Below are positions 35,249-44,211 of a DNA stretch of 44,211 nucleotides, piece after piece. The DNA is taken from assembly GCA_002280515.1 (NCBI GenBank), contig NCEA01000037.1:1-44211 (forward strand), in the 5' to 3' direction. The DNA comes from Rhodobacterales bacterium 32-67-9 (GTDB lineage: Bacteria > Pseudomonadota > Alphaproteobacteria > Rhodobacterales > Rhodobacteraceae). The position numbers were made by a program, and so were the translations under genes. Each line of letters opens with the position of its first letter. Within the stretch, counting starts at the first letter, position 1. Under the pieces are notes generated by a model. The model had not been told where the DNA came from and ran no database searches. It saw nothing but the letters and a program-made list of their open reading frames with translations.

Positions 35249-35485
35249 ATGACGAGACCTGAGCGGCAAGCGGGACACCTCGCGCGCGAGGCGCGGATGG
35301 TGGCGGTGGTGATCGCCGCGACGATGCTGCTCTGGCTCGGGGCGCAATGGCTGGGTGGAAAGGAAGGCTGGGATGCCCGCTATGTCTTCCTTTTCGACCT
35401 TGCCGCACTGGCCGCGTTCTTCTGGGCGCTGGTCGTAACCTGGCGGATCTGGCAGCGGCAAAAGCGCCAGGGAAATGAGGAATGA
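35249..35485 (+). CDS. Small membrane protein in the nuo operon (DUF5337-like)
   Basis: A 78-aa protein with two predicted membrane helices ([20 protein letters not shown] and [19 protein letters not shown]), a charged N-terminus and a basic C-terminus. It resembles small proteins of unknown function found at this position in other Rhodobacteraceae nuo operons. GAGG precedes the ATG, and its stop overlaps the first possible nuoF ATG. Confidence 0.65.
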   Translation: MTRPERQAGHLAREARMVAVVIAATMLLWLGAQWLGGKEGWDARYVFLFDLAALAAFFWALVVTWRIWQRQKRQGNEE

Positions 35486-35487
35486 CG

Positions 35488-36783
35488 ATGCTGAAAGATC
35501 AGGACCGGATCTTTACCAACCTCTACGGGATGCACGACCGCTCGCTCGCCGGGGCGAAGAAGCGTGGCCAGTGGGACGGGACGGCAAACATCCTCGCCAA
35601 TGGTCGCGACTGGATCATCGAGCAGGTGAAGGCCTCTGGACTGCGCGGCCGCGGCGGGGCGGGCTTTCCGACTGGCCTCAAATGGTCCTTCATGCCGAAG
35701 CAGTCGGACGGCCGACCCGCCTACCTTGTGGTCAACGCCGACGAATCCGAACCCGCGACCTGCAAGGACCGCGAGATCATGCGCCACGACCCGCACACGC
35801 TGGTCGAGGGCTGTCTGATCGCCTCTTTCGCGATGGGCGCGAATGCCTGCTACATCTACATCCGCGGCGAATATATCCGCGAACGCGAGGCGCTTCAGGC
35901 GGCGATCGACGAGGCCTATGACGCGGGCCTGATCGGCAAGAACGCCTGCAAGTCGGGCTTCGACTTCGATCTCTACCTCCATCACGGCGCCGGCGCCTAT
36001 ATCTGCGGCGAGGAAACCGCCCTTCTGGAATCCCTCGAAGGCCGCAAGGGCATGCCGCGCATGAAGCCGCCGTTCCCGGCCGGCGCGGGCCTTTACGGCT
36101 GCCCGACCACGGTCAACAACGTCGAGTCGATTGCCGTGGTCCCCGCTATCCTGCGCCGGGGGGCGGAGTGGTATGCCTCCTTCGGGCGGCCGAACAACAC
36201 CGGCGTCAAGCTCTTCGCGATGTCGGGCCATGTGAACACGCCCTGCGTCATCGAGGAATCGATGTCGATCAGCATGAAGGAACTGATCGAGAAGCATGGC
36301 GGCGGGGTGCGGGGCGGCTGGAAGAACCTCAAGGCGGTGATCCCCGGCGGCGCGTCCTGCCCGATCCTGCCGGCCGACCTCTGCGGCGAGGCGATCATGG
36401 ACTACGACGGGATGCGGGAGCTGAAGTCCTCGTTCGGGACCGCCTGCATGATCGTGATGGACCAGTCGACCGACGTCATCGCGGCGGTCTGGCGGCTGTC
36501 GAAATTCTTCAAGCACGAAAGCTGCGGCCAGTGCACGCCCTGCCGCGAAGGCACCGGCTGGATGATGCGGGTGATGGAGCGGCTGGTGCGCGGCGAGGCG
36601 GAGGTCGAGGAGATCGACATGCTCCTGTCGGTGACCAAACAGGTCGAGGGCCACACGATCTGCGCCTTGGGCGACGCCGCGGCCTGGCCGATCCAGGGGC
36701 TGATCCGCCATTACCGCGAGGAGATCGAGGACCGCATCAGGGCCAAGAAGACCGGCCGCATGGGCGCGATGGCGGCGGAGTGA
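35488..36783 (+). CDS. nuoF: NADH-quinone oxidoreductase subunit F (NADH/FMN-binding)
   Basis: A 431-aa flavoprotein subunit where NADH reduces FMN. The FMN/NADH glycine-rich site is [16 protein letters not shown], the second site is [19 protein letters not shown], and cluster N3 ligands are in [15 protein letters not shown] plus [10 protein letters not shown] 35488 is preferred over ATG 35482: GAGG (35477-35480) is seven bases from it, and the protein then has the length and [14 protein letters not shown] start of Paracoccus Nqo1. Confidence 0.96.
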   Translation: MLKDQDRIFTNLYGMHDRSLAGAKKRGQWDGTANILANGRDWIIEQVKASGLRGRGGAGFPTGLKWSFMPKQSDGRPAYLVVNADESEPATCKDREIMRHDPHTLVEGCLIASFAMGANACYIYIRGEYIREREALQAAIDEAYDAGLIGKNACKSGFDFDLYLHHGAGAYICGEETALLESLEGRKGMPRMKPPFPAGAGLYGCPTTVNNVESIAVVPAILRRGAEWYASFGRPNNTGVKLFAMSGHVNTPCVIEESMSISMKELIEKHGGGVRGGWKNLKAVIPGGASCPILPADLCGEAIMDYDGMRELKSSFGTACMIVMDQSTDVIAAVWRLSKFFKHESCGQCTPCREGTGWMMRVMERLVRGEAEVEEIDMLLSVTKQVEGHTICALGDAAAWPIQGLIRHYREEIEDRIRAKKTGRMGAMAAE

Positions 36784-36788
36784 GTGTG

Positions 36789-36926
36789 ATGCCCGTCACC
36801 CGGCATGTCGCGGATCGGAACATCGGGCAGCTCTGGCACCCGCTGGGCGATCCGTGCACGGCCGGACCCACCGACGCCTATGATTTCAAGACGCTGATGG
36901 CGCGCATGGCGAAGGGCTCGTCATGA
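36789..36926 (+). CDS. Small conserved-context protein in the nuo operon (45 aa)
   Basis: A 45-aa soluble peptide, MPVTRHVADRNIGQLWHPL and on to [21 protein letters not shown] lies eight bases before the ATG, and the stop overlaps the next start by 4 bp (ATGA), which supports translation. GC content and codon use match the neighbours. I do not recognise a family. The Paracoccus nqo cluster is known to contain several unidentified reading frames, and this may correspond to one. Confidence 0.55.
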   Translation: MPVTRHVADRNIGQLWHPLGDPCTAGPTDAYDFKTLMARMAKGSS

Positions 36927-37210
36927 CGATCCTCTCCTTCCTCGGCCCCGTCATCGCCTCGGTACTCTACATCATCGTCTTCCAGAAGGCGGGGTTCCGG
37001 GGGGCGATCCTCTTTGTCTGCGCGGCCCCCGTCCTCGGCGCGATCCTGACCCGCGTCCTCGTCGCCTCGATGGTCATGGGCGGCGGTCCGATGGCCGGGG
37101 TGTTCCTGCTCTCGGCGGCGCTGTCGCTCGCGCCGCTTCTCGTTCTGGCCTTCATGGCCTGGCCGCCGGCGGAGACGCCGGAGGCCCGCACTTCCACGGA
37201 GAATAACTGA
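36923..37210 (+). CDS. Small membrane protein between nuoF and nuoG (95 aa)
   Basis: A 95-aa hydrophobic protein with about three membrane segments (residues 3-20, 27-50 and 57-80) and a polar, Pro/Glu-rich tail ([15 protein letters not shown]). It overlaps the previous frame by 4 bp and nuoG by 1 bp, so it is translated within the operon. No function is recognisable; it is likely one of the extra reading frames typical of alphaproteobacterial complex I operons. Confidence 0.7.
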   Translation: MTILSFLGPVIASVLYIIVFQKAGFRGAILFVCAAPVLGAILTRVLVASMVMGGGPMAGVFLLSAALSLAPLLVLAFMAWPPAETPEARTSTENN

Positions 37211-39093
37211 TGTCCAACCTCCGCAAGATCATCATCGACGGTATCGAGGTCGAGGTCGATCCGAGCCTCACGCTCATTCAGGCCTGCGAACAGGCGGGGG
37301 TGGAAATTCCGCGCTTCTGCTACCACGAGCGGCTCTCCATCGCCGGCAACTGCCGGATGTGCCTTGTCGAGGTCGTCGGCGGCCCGCCGAAGCCGGCCGC
37401 CTCCTGCGCGATGCAGGTCAAGGACCTGCGGCCGGGGCCGAACGGCGAGCCGTCGGTCATCAAGACCAATTCGCCGATGGTCAAGAAGGCCCGCGAAGGG
37501 GTGATGGAGTTCCTGCTGATCAACCATCCCCTCGACTGCCCGATCTCCTGCACCCGCTGCGTGCGCTTCACCACCGAGGTCGCGGGGATCACCCAGATGG
37601 GCCAGACCGGGCGCGGCGAGGATGCGGAGATCACCTCCTACCTCAACACCACGCTCGATTCGAACCTTCAGGGCAATATCATCGACCTTTGCCCGGTCGG
37701 CGCGCTGACCTCCAAGCCCTACGCCTTCACCGCGCGGCCGTGGGAGCTGACCAAGACCGAGACCATCGACGTGATGGATGCGCTCGGCGCCAACATCCGC
37801 GTCGACACCAAGGGGCGCGAGGTGATGCGCATCCTGCCGCGCAACCATGACGGCGTGAACGAGGAATGGATCAGCGACAAGACCCGCTTCGTCTGGGACG
37901 GGTTGCGGCGTCAGCGTCTGGATACGCCCTATATCCGCGAGCGCGGCAAGCTCCGCAAGGCAAGCTGGCCAGAGGCCCTTGCCGCCGCCGCAAAGGCGAT
38001 GAAGGGCCGCAAGGTCGCCGGTCTGGTGGGCGATCTGGCCCCGGTCGAGGCCGCCTTCAGCCTCAAGCAACTGATCGAGGGGCAGGGCGGCACGGTCGAA
38101 TGCCGCACCGACGGCGCGCGGCTGCCTGCCGGCAATCGCTCGGCCTATGTCGGCACCGCGCGGATCGAGGATATCGACGCCGCCCGCGCGATCTTCCTGA
38201 TCGGCACCAACCCGCGTACCGAGGCGCCGGTGCTGAACGCGCGCATCCGCAAGGCCTGGGCAAATGGTGCCAAGGTGGCGCTGGTCGGCAAGGCCGTGGA
38301 CCTGACCTACGACTATGAGCACATGGGCACTGACCGGCAGGCGCTGGTACAGGCCGCCGGGGCCAAGGAGAGGCTCGCGGCGTGCCGCGATCTCAATGCC
38401 GTGGTCATCGTCGGGCAGGGCGCGCTCCGCGAGGCCGATGGCGAAGCGGTGCTGGCGCATGCGATGAAGATCGCCGAAGCGTCCAACAGCAAGCTTCTGG
38501 TCCTCCACACAGCCGCCGCCCGTGTCGGCGCGATGGATGTCGGTGCCGTGACCGAGGGCGGCTTGCCGGCCGCTATCGACGGCGCCGAGGTCATCTACAA
38601 TCTCGGCGCCGACGAGGTGGAGATCGCGGCCGGCGCGACTGTCATCTATCAGGGCAGCCACGGCGACCGCGGCGCCCACCGGGCCGACATCATCCTGCCC
38701 GCCGCCGCCTGGACCGAGGAAAACGGCCTTTTCGTCAACACCGAAGGGCGCCCGCAGCTTGCCATGCGGGCGGGCTTCGCCCCCGGCGAGGCGAAGGAGA
38801 ACTGGGCGATCCTCCGGGCGCTCTCGGCGGAACTTGGCGCGACCCAGCCCTGGGACACGCTCGCGGCTCTGCGGACGGCGCTGGTCGCGGCGCATCCGCA
38901 TCTCGCCCAGGTCGACGCGGTCGCGGCGAACGAATGGCGCCCGCTGCCGGTCAAGGCGCCGGGCAAGGCCGGTTTCCTGAACGCGGTTGCCGATTTCTAC
39001 CTGACGAACCCGATCGCGCGCGCCTCGCAGGTCATGGCGGAGCTGTCCGCGATGGCGAAGGCGCGGGCCGAAAAACCGATGGCGGCGGAATGA
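37210..39093 (+). CDS. nuoG: NADH-quinone oxidoreductase subunit G with an internal deletion
   Basis: A 627-aa iron-sulfur subunit. The N1b ligands Cys37, 48, 51 and 66 are present. The N5 motif normally reads H-x3-C-x2-C-x5-C and the N4 motif C-x2-C-x2-C. Here INHPLDCPI (His106, Cys110) runs straight into SCTRCVRF (Cys114, Cys117), so the second and third N5 cysteines, the intervening stretch and the first N4 cysteine are missing. The last N4 ligand (Cys161, DLCPVGAL) remains. Paracoccus Nqo3 is about 673 aa, so roughly 46-47 residues are lost in frame at about 37543-37548. The remainder (molybdopterin-oxidoreductase-like domain) is intact. Electron flow between N4 and N6a should fail if this is real. 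Confidence 0.93.
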   Translation: MSNLRKIIIDGIEVEVDPSLTLIQACEQAGVEIPRFCYHERLSIAGNCRMCLVEVVGGPPKPAASCAMQVKDLRPGPNGEPSVIKTNSPMVKKAREGVMEFLLINHPLDCPISCTRCVRFTTEVAGITQMGQTGRGEDAEITSYLNTTLDSNLQGNIIDLCPVGALTSKPYAFTARPWELTKTETIDVMDALGANIRVDTKGREVMRILPRNHDGVNEEWISDKTRFVWDGLRRQRLDTPYIRERGKLRKASWPEALAAAAKAMKGRKVAGLVGDLAPVEAAFSLKQLIEGQGGTVECRTDGARLPAGNRSAYVGTARIEDIDAARAIFLIGTNPRTEAPVLNARIRKAWANGAKVALVGKAVDLTYDYEHMGTDRQALVQAAGAKERLAACRDLNAVVIVGQGALREADGEAVLAHAMKIAEASNSKLLVLHTAAARVGAMDVGAVTEGGLPAAIDGAEVIYNLGADEVEIAAGATVIYQGSHGDRGAHRADIILPAAAWTEENGLFVNTEGRPQLAMRAGFAPGEAKENWAILRALSAELGATQPWDTLAALRTALVAAHPHLAQVDAVAANEWRPLPVKAPGKAGFLNAVADFYLTNPIARASQVMAELSAMAKARAEKPMAAE

Positions 39094-39482
39094 TCGTGGC
39101 GCGGACCCTGCCGGCGCTGGTGCTAACGGGCGGTCTTCTGACCGCGCTCTCGGCCTGCGCCGCGGCCCCGGTGGGGCCGGTCTACGGCGGGGGAGAACCG
39201 GTCGGCATGGGCGACGACCTCTATGGGTTTCTCGTGACGATGAAGGGCGCGCGCGCAGTGGACGAGGTCGAGGCCTATGTCACCTGCGTGGTCGCCGGCT
39301 ACACGCTGGAAAAGAACGCCGGATTCGCCCGGCGGGTGCGGACGAATGTGAAGGAAGAGGGTGGCGTTTGGATCGCGGATGCTGTTTACAGCATCTCGCC
39401 GACGCTGCCACGCGGCATGAAGACAATCGACGCGGAAGTGACGGTCGCCGACTGCACCGAACGCGGCATACCGACGGTCTAA
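39090..39482 (+). CDS. Small lipoprotein of the nuo operon
   Basis: A 130-aa precursor with a lipoprotein signal. The basic/hydrophobic start [19 protein letters not shown] ends in the lipobox LSAC with Cys23 as the likely lipidated residue. The mature part ([20 protein letters not shown], then [20 protein letters not shown]) has no family I recognise. The start overlaps the nuoG stop (ATGA). It probably sits at the periplasmic side of a membrane. A link to complex I is only by position. Confidence 0.7.
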   Translation: MIVARTLPALVLTGGLLTALSACAAAPVGPVYGGGEPVGMGDDLYGFLVTMKGARAVDEVEAYVTCVVAGYTLEKNAGFARRVRTNVKEEGGVWIADAVYSISPTLPRGMKTIDAEVTVADCTERGIPTV

Positions 39483-39505
39483 GAAGGACGGGCTGAGGGA
39501 CAGAC

Positions 39506-40543
39506 ATGGCGGACTTTCTGGCAACACCACTGGGCACGTTCCTGCTCATCCTCGTGCAGGGCCTCGGCATCATCGCCTTCGTGATGCTGTCGCTTCTCTT
39601 CCTCGTCTATGGCGACCGCAAGATCTGGGCCGCGGTGCAGATGCGCAAGGGGCCGAACGTGGTCGGCGCCTTCGGGCTTCTGCAATCGGTGGCCGACGCG
39701 CTGAAATATGTGGTGAAAGAGATTGTCGTGCCGGCCGGCGCCGACAAGTTCGTCTTCTTCCTGGCGCCGATGCTCTCATTCGTGCTGGCGATCCTCGCCT
39801 GGGCGGTGATCCCGTTCGATTCCGGCTGGGTGCTGGCCGACATCAACGTAGCGATCCTCTTCGTCTTCGCGGTCTCCTCGCTCGAGGTTTACGGCGTGAT
39901 CATGGGCGGCTGGGCGTCGAACTCGAAATACCCGTTCCTCGGGTCGCTCAGGTCGGCCGCGCAGATGATTTCCTATGAGGTCTCGCTGGGACTGATCATC
40001 ATCGGCATCATCATCTCTACCGGGTCGCTGAACTTCTCCGACATCGTCGCGGCGCAGGAGGGGGATTTCGGCCTTTTCAACTGGTACTGGCTGCCGCACC
40101 TGCCGATGGTGGTGCTGTTCTTCATCTCGGCGCTGGCCGAGACCAACCGCCCGCCCTTCGACCTGCCGGAAGCGGAATCGGAACTCGTCGCGGGCTTCAT
40201 GGTCGAATATTCCTCGACGCCCTATCTGCTCTTCATGGCCGGCGAATACATCGCGATCTTCCTGATGTGCGCGCTCATCTCGCTTCTCTTCTTCGGCGGC
40301 TGGCTCTCGCCGATTCCGGGCCTGCCGGACGGCTGGTGGTGGATGGTCGCCAAGATGTGGGTATTCTTCTTCCTCTTCGCGATGGTGAAGGCGATCGTCC
40401 CGCGCTACCGCTATGACCAGCTCATGCGGATCGGCTGGAAGGTGTTCCTGCCTTTGTCGATCGGCTGGGTCGTCATCGTCTCGTTCCTCGCGAAATTCGA
40501 AGTGCTCGGCGGCTTCTGGGCGCGCTGGGCGATTGGGGGCTGA
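39506..40543 (+). CDS. nuoH: NADH-quinone oxidoreductase subunit H
   Basis: A 345-aa membrane subunit that connects the quinone site to the proton channels. [20 protein letters not shown], the loop [19 protein letters not shown], the acidic [20 protein letters not shown] motif and [18 protein letters not shown] are all intact, and the length equals Paracoccus Nqo8. About eight to nine helices are evident. GAGGGAC precedes the start. Confidence 0.96.
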   Translation: MADFLATPLGTFLLILVQGLGIIAFVMLSLLFLVYGDRKIWAAVQMRKGPNVVGAFGLLQSVADALKYVVKEIVVPAGADKFVFFLAPMLSFVLAILAWAVIPFDSGWVLADINVAILFVFAVSSLEVYGVIMGGWASNSKYPFLGSLRSAAQMISYEVSLGLIIIGIIISTGSLNFSDIVAAQEGDFGLFNWYWLPHLPMVVLFFISALAETNRPPFDLPEAESELVAGFMVEYSSTPYLLFMAGEYIAIFLMCALISLLFFGGWLSPIPGLPDGWWWMVAKMWVFFFLFAMVKAIVPRYRYDQLMRIGWKVFLPLSIGWVVIVSFLAKFEVLGGFWARWAIGG

Positions 40544-40545
40544 TC

Positions 40546-41049
40546 ATGGGACCGGCACGCACGACCGATTATACCCGCGCCGCGAAATACTTCCTGCTCT
40601 GGGATATGCTCGTCGGCTTCAAGCTCGGCTTCAAATACTTCTTCGCGCCGAAGGCGACGCTGAACTACCCGCATGAAAAGGGGCCGCTCAGCCCCCGCTT
40701 CCGCGGCGAACACGCTTTGCGCCGCTACCCGAACGGCGAGGAACGCTGCATCGCCTGCAAGCTCTGCGAGGCGATCTGCCCGGCGCAGGCGATCACTATC
40801 GATGCCGAACCGCGCGAGGATGGCAGCCGCCGCACCACGCGCTACGACATCGACATGACCAAGTGCATCTACTGCGGCTTCTGCCAGGAGGCCTGCCCGG
40901 TCGATGCCATCGTCGAGGGCCCGAACTTCGAATTCGCCACCGAAACGCGCGAGGAGCTTTTTTACGACAAGGCCAAACTTCTCGACAACGGCGCCCGCTG
41001 GGAGGCCGAGATCGCCCGCAACCTCGAACTGGACGCGCCGTACAGGTAA
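40546..41049 (+). CDS. nuoI: NADH-quinone oxidoreductase subunit I
   Basis: A 167-aa ferredoxin-like subunit (TYKY family). Two complete [4Fe-4S] motifs carry clusters N6a and N6b: [12 protein letters not shown] (Cys68, 71, 74, 78) and [12 protein letters not shown] (Cys107, 110, 113, 117). It passes electrons to N2 in NuoB. The gene is unaltered, in contrast to nuoG. The DUF4259 gene starts 11 bp after its stop. Confidence 0.96.
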   Translation: MGPARTTDYTRAAKYFLLWDMLVGFKLGFKYFFAPKATLNYPHEKGPLSPRFRGEHALRRYPNGEERCIACKLCEAICPAQAITIDAEPREDGSRRTTRYDIDMTKCIYCGFCQEACPVDAIVEGPNFEFATETREELFYDKAKLLDNGARWEAEIARNLELDAPYR

Positions 41050-41060
41050 GGAAAAGAACA

Positions 41061-41477
41061 GTGGGAGCCTGGGGACTAGGAGCATTTGAAGACGACGCCG
41101 CGCTTGACTGGCGTGACGAATCGTTTGCTTCGACGGGTGTTCAGGCCGTCATAATTGCATTGCAGGCTGCGTCCAAAACGAGCCCTGACGATTACTTGGA
41201 ATATGTTGCCGGAGTTGAGGCGCGCGCCGCTGCTGAGGTGGTGGCAATCGCATTTGGTAAACCTGCCTCGGGAACATCTCATGATGACATCAATGACGTG
41301 AAGCCACACGTGGCGGAGATCCGGGCAATAGCAGGTATCAGGCCTTTGGCACTGAAGGCGATGAATCGCGTTTCCGCGGATAACTCTGAAATTGCAGAGC
41401 TTTGGCGGGAAAATGGCCCGGTGGAGTTCGATCAGGCGATCGCCGACCTTATCAACCGGTTGGGGGGCGCCGAATGA
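41061..41477 (+). CDS. DUF4259 domain protein inserted in the nuo operon
   Basis: A 138-aa protein starting at GTG with AAGGAAAAG upstream. The N-terminus MGAWGLGAFEDDAALDWRDE is the DUF4259 hallmark (GxWGxGxFEDDxALDW). The rest is helical (VQAVIIALQAASKTSPDDYLE; LWRENGPVEFDQAIADLINR). The gene is clearly lower in G+C than its neighbours and uses codons rare here (ATA, TTT, CTA, AAT), suggesting acquisition by transfer. Its stop overlaps the next start by 4 bp. Function is unknown; DUF4259 genes are often single and scattered. It is not a typical nuo operon member. Confidence 0.75.
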   Translation: MGAWGLGAFEDDAALDWRDESFASTGVQAVIIALQAASKTSPDDYLEYVAGVEARAAAEVVAIAFGKPASGTSHDDINDVKPHVAEIRAIAGIRPLALKAMNRVSADNSEIAELWRENGPVEFDQAIADLINRLGGAE

Positions 41478-41905
41478 CCGACGCCTTCCAGAAGCTTTTC
41501 CAGCAGATGATGGAGCAGGGCCAGGAAATGGCCCGCGCCTTCAACCCTGCGCTGGAGAATTTCTCGCCCGCGAGCATGGAGAAGCTTTTCCCCACCATGT
41601 CGAAGGACATGATGGAGCTGTGGTTCGGCAAGACCTTCAACCGTGAGGGGCTCGATGCCAAGACCCGGCTTCTGGTCACGGTCGCGGCGCTGACCGTGCT
41701 TGGCGCGCAGGCCGAGCCACAGATGAAGCTGACGATCCGCCACGCGCTCGAAGCCGGAGCGACCAAGCGCGAGATCGCGGAAGTGATCTATCAGATGAGC
41801 ATGTTCGGCGGGGTGCCCGCCATGAACAAGGCGTTGGAGATCGCCCAGGGCGTCTTCGACGAGGCCGCCGACAAGACCGGCGACAAAACGGGAGATGACG
41901 CATGA
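41474..41905 (+). CDS. Carboxymuconolactone decarboxylase (CMD) family protein
   Basis: A 143-aa helical protein. [45 protein letters not shown] and [17 protein letters not shown] match the CMD fold. There is no cysteine at all, so the AhpD-type CxxC redox chemistry is excluded; a decarboxylase-like or structural role remains possible. The Asp/Lys-rich C-terminus ([11 protein letters not shown]) is low complexity. It overlaps nuoJ by 4 bp. CMD genes at this place are seen in some related operons, but no function in complex I is established. Confidence 0.8.
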   Translation: MTDAFQKLFQQMMEQGQEMARAFNPALENFSPASMEKLFPTMSKDMMELWFGKTFNREGLDAKTRLLVTVAALTVLGAQAEPQMKLTIRHALEAGATKREIAEVIYQMSMFGGVPAMNKALEIAQGVFDEAADKTGDKTGDDA

Positions 41906-42510
41906 GCGTTATGGTCTTCGCCTTCTACCTCTTCGCGATCACCGTGGTCGCGGCGGGCCTGATGGTGGTACTGGCGCGGAACCCGGTCCACTCGGTCCTG
42001 TGGCTGATCCTCGCCTTCCTGTCCTCGGCCGGGCTCTTCGTGCTTCTCGGGGCGGAGTTCGTGGCGATGCTGCTGGTCATCGTCTATGTCGGCGCGGTCG
42101 CGGTGCTGTTCCTTTTCGTGGTGATGATGCTCGACGTCGATTTCGCCGAACTGAAGGGCGAGATGGCACGCTACATGCCCTTGGGGCTACTCATCGGCGT
42201 GGTGATCCTGATGCAGCTCGGCATCGCCTTCGGCTCCTGGCAGACCGCCGAGACGGCCGAGGCCATGCGCGGCGCCGCGACGCCCGAGGGGGTGCAGAAC
42301 ACCGCCGCGCTGGGTCTGCTGATCTACGACAAGTACATCCTCCTCTTCCAGCTTGCTGGCCTGATCCTCCTGGTCGCGATGATCGGGGCGATCGTCCTGA
42401 CGCTGCGGCACAGGAAGGACGTCAAGCGCCAGAACGTGCTCCACCAGATGTGGCGCGACCCGGCCAAGGCGATGGAACTGAAGGACGTGAAGCCGGGGCA
42501 GGGGCTCTAG
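41902..42510 (+). CDS. nuoJ: NADH-quinone oxidoreductase subunit J
   Basis: A 202-aa membrane subunit with five helices. The conserved [34 protein letters not shown]-type region (third helix, with its pi-bulge) is visible around residues 50-75, beginning at [14 protein letters not shown]. The start overlaps the CMD gene stop (ATGA). The C-terminal tail is basic and ends KDVKPGQGL. Confidence 0.95.
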   Translation: MSVMVFAFYLFAITVVAAGLMVVLARNPVHSVLWLILAFLSSAGLFVLLGAEFVAMLLVIVYVGAVAVLFLFVVMMLDVDFAELKGEMARYMPLGLLIGVVILMQLGIAFGSWQTAETAEAMRGAATPEGVQNTAALGLLIYDKYILLFQLAGLILLVAMIGAIVLTLRHRKDVKRQNVLHQMWRDPAKAMELKDVKPGQGL

Positions 42511-42519
42511 GCGACACAC

Positions 42520-42594
42520 GCCCCGGGCCTGATCCGGGGCCTCCCGGGCTCGGGCCGGGGAACAAGGTTAGAGGTCCCGGATCAGGTCCGGGAC
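42520..42594. repeat. Pair of inverted REP-like palindromes between nuoJ and nuoK
   Basis: Two 7-bp hairpins face each other: GCCCCGG/CCGGGGC (42520-42540, loop GCCTGAT) and GTCCCGG/CCGGGAC (42574-42594, loop ATCAGGT). The second is nearly the reverse complement of the first, loop included. Extra GC palindromes lie between them. They resemble CCCGGACCTGATCCGGG elements familiar from rhodobacterial genomes. Being inside an operon, they probably act on mRNA stability rather than termination, as there is no T-run. Confidence 0.6.
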
Positions 42595-42640
42595 GCGACG
42601 GAACAAGACGATACGGGGACAGTGCCCCGGAGGGACGAGA

Positions 42641-42946
42641 ATGATCGGACTGACACATTACCTTGGCGTTGCCGCCGCTTTGTTCGTGATCGGCATCTTC
42701 GGCATCTTCCTCAACCGGAAGAACGTCATCGTCATCCTGATGTCGATCGAGCTGATGCTCCTCGCGGTCAACATCAACTTCGTCGCCTTCTCTGCCTACC
42801 TCAACGACCTCGTGGGCCAGGTCTTCACGATGTTCGTCCTGACCGTCGCCGCCGCCGAGGCCGCGATCGGCCTCGCGATCCTCGTCTGCTTCTTCCGCAA
42901 CCGCGGCACTATCGACGTCGAAGACGTCAACGTGATGAAAGGGTAA
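42641..42946 (+). CDS. nuoK: NADH-quinone oxidoreductase subunit K
   Basis: A 101-aa membrane subunit with three helices. [25 protein letters not shown] contains the conserved glutamate of the second helix, and [20 protein letters not shown] contains the second essential glutamate in the third. Both are used in proton translocation. GGAGGGACGAG precedes the start, which is needed because the REP-like pair separates it from nuoJ. Confidence 0.96.
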   Translation: MIGLTHYLGVAAALFVIGIFGIFLNRKNVIVILMSIELMLLAVNINFVAFSAYLNDLVGQVFTMFVLTVAAAEAAIGLAILVCFFRNRGTIDVEDVNVMKG

Positions 42947-42949
42947 AGC

Positions 42950-44211
42950 ATGGAAACGATCATCCTCTTTGCCCCGCTTGTAGGCGCGATCATCGGCGGC
43001 TTCGGCTGGCGCGTGATTGGCGAGACCGGCGCCCTTGTGGTGACCACGGGGCTTCTCTTCCTCGCCATGCTCTTGTCGTGGATCACCTTCCTCGGTTTCG
43101 ACGGCACCACCCAAAATATCCACATCCTCGACTTCATCCGCTCCGGCACGCTCGACACCGCGTGGTCGATCCGGCTCGACCGGCTGACGGCGATCATGCT
43201 GATCGTGGTGACGACGGTGTCGGCGCTCGTCCACCTCTATTCCTGGGGCTACATGGCCCATGACGAGAACTGGCGCGAAGGCGAAAGCTACAAGCCCCGA
43301 TTCTTCGCCTATCTCTCGTTCTTCACCTTCGCGATGCTGGCGCTGGTGACGGCCGACAACCTCGTCCAGATGTTCTTCGGATGGGAGGGCGTGGGCGTCG
43401 CCTCCTACCTCCTCATCGGGTTCTACTACCGGAAAGCCTCTGCCAATGCCGCCGCGATAAAGGCCTTCGTGGTCAACCGGATCGGCGACTTCGGCTTCGC
43501 GCTCGGCATCTTCGGCCTCTTCTACCTTGTCGACAGTATCAACATGGATGATGTCTTCGCCGCAGGACCCACGCTGGCCGAGACGCAACTGACTTTCCTC
43601 TGGACCGAGTGGAATGCGGCGAACCTTCTGGCCTTCCTCCTCTTCGTCGGCGCGATGGGCAAGTCGGCGCAGCTTTTCCTCCACACCTGGCTGCCGGACG
43701 CGATGGAAGGCCCGACACCGGTTTCCGCGCTGATCCATGCCGCGACGATGGTGACGGCGGGGGTATTCCTCGTCGCCCGCATGTCGCCGCTCTTCGAATA
43801 CGCGCCCGAGGCGAAGACCTTCGTGATGTATGTCGGCGCGGCGACGGCGTTCTTCGGTGCCTCGGTGGGCATGGCGCAAAACGACATCAAGCGCGTCGTC
43901 GCCTATTCCACGACCTCGCAGCTCGGTTACATGTTCGTGGCCGCCGGCGCGGGCATCTACGGCGCGGCGATCTTCCACCTTCTGACCCACGCCTTCTTCA
44001 AGGCGCTCCTGTTCCTGAGCTCCGGCTCGGTGATCACCGCGATGCATCACGAGCAGGACATGCGAAACTACGGCGGCCTCAGGAAGAAGATCCCCTACAC
44101 GTTCTGGGCGATGATGATCGGCACGCTGGCGATCACCGGCGTCGGCATCCCGCTGACCACGATCGGGTTTGCAGGCTTCCTGTCGAAGGACGCGATCATC
44201 GAGAGCAGCTT
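42950..44211 (+). CDS. nuoL: NADH-quinone oxidoreductase subunit L, N-terminal part
   Basis: The first 420 codons of the large antiporter-like subunit; the frame is open at the window end. Hallmarks include the [20 protein letters not shown] segment with its glutamate, the [36 protein letters not shown] region with the key lysine, [18 protein letters not shown] and [11 protein letters not shown]. The ATG lies three bases after the nuoK stop. The missing C-terminus should contain the long lateral helix. nuoM and nuoN presumably follow outside the window. Confidence 0.95.
   Translation, partial: METIILFAPLVGAIIGGFGWRVIGETGALVVTTGLLFLAMLLSWITFLGFDGTTQNIHILDFIRSGTLDTAWSIRLDRLTAIMLIVVTTVSALVHLYSWGYMAHDENWREGESYKPRFFAYLSFFTFAMLALVTADNLVQMFFGWEGVGVASYLLIGFYYRKASANAAAIKAFVVNRIGDFGFALGIFGLFYLVDSINMDDVFAAGPTLAETQLTFLWTEWNAANLLAFLLFVGAMGKSAQLFLHTWLPDAMEGPTPVSALIHAATMVTAGVFLVARMSPLFEYAPEAKTFVMYVGAATAFFGASVGMAQNDIKRVVAYSTTSQLGYMFVAAGAGIYGAAIFHLLTHAFFKALLFLSSGSVITAMHHEQDMRNYGGLRKKIPYTFWAMMIGTLAITGVGIPLTTIGFAGFLSKDAIIESS

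Noticed and set aside
37210-39093. Reading NuoG as a natural short variant such as a formate-dehydrogenase-like subunit
   Set aside because: Everything on both sides of the junction follows Paracoccus Nqo3 closely, so the short form is a deletion in a normal NuoG rather than a different family.

Overview
The window is high-GC, densely packed alphaproteobacterial chromosome, most likely from the Rhodobacteraceae (Rhodobacter/Paracoccus relatives). The evidence is an NADH dehydrogenase operon very close to the Paracoccus denitrificans nqo cluster, including its extra small reading frames, plus an FnrL-like site before an ompW gene and family-typical intergenic repeats. No rRNA, tRNA, CRISPR array, insertion sequence or prophage gene is visible.

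Layout. (1) 1-10309 is a polyamine-type uptake and catabolism locus. A leftward class III aminotransferase (cut by the window edge) and a leftward GntR/FCD regulator face a rightward potFGHI ABC importer. The importer is followed by an FAD amine oxidase, a class I glutamine amidotransferase, an M20 amidohydrolase, a ProC-like reductase and a second amidotransferase. TGATCA-centred palindromes lie in the promoters on both sides of the regulator. (2) 10360-16526 is mixed: a DUF1810 protein, two divergent GlxA-type AraC regulators sharing an inverted repeat, moaA, an acyl-CoA synthetase and an AlkD-like protein. (3) 16523-21685 holds glmU-glmS (UDP-GlcNAc supply) on the minus strand, diverging from a phosphoglycolate-phosphatase-like gene and a DegT/StrS aminotransferase. 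(4) 21801-30206 is leucine/isovalerate degradation: ivd, mccB, mccA, gst, mvaB and liuC, interrupted by ompW (minus strand) and a frameshifted thermonuclease-like gene. Together these take isovaleryl-CoA to acetoacetate and acetyl-CoA. (5) 30322-44211 is the complex I operon nuoA to nuoL, truncated at the right edge, with seven additional small or non-Nuo genes embedded in it.

Main observations. NuoG has a clean in-frame loss of about 46-47 residues that joins the first half of one iron-sulfur motif to the second half of the next. This removes most ligands of cluster N5, so it is either a real disabling lesion or an assembly artefact. NuoE carries a C-terminal H3TH/helix-hairpin-helix-like tail that is repeated in the membrane protein encoded next to it. 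Two AT-richer insertions (a 36-aa membrane ORF and a DUF4259 gene) sit at gene junctions of the nuo operon. The thermonuclease-like gene is broken by one extra G. No clearly new multi-gene system was found.
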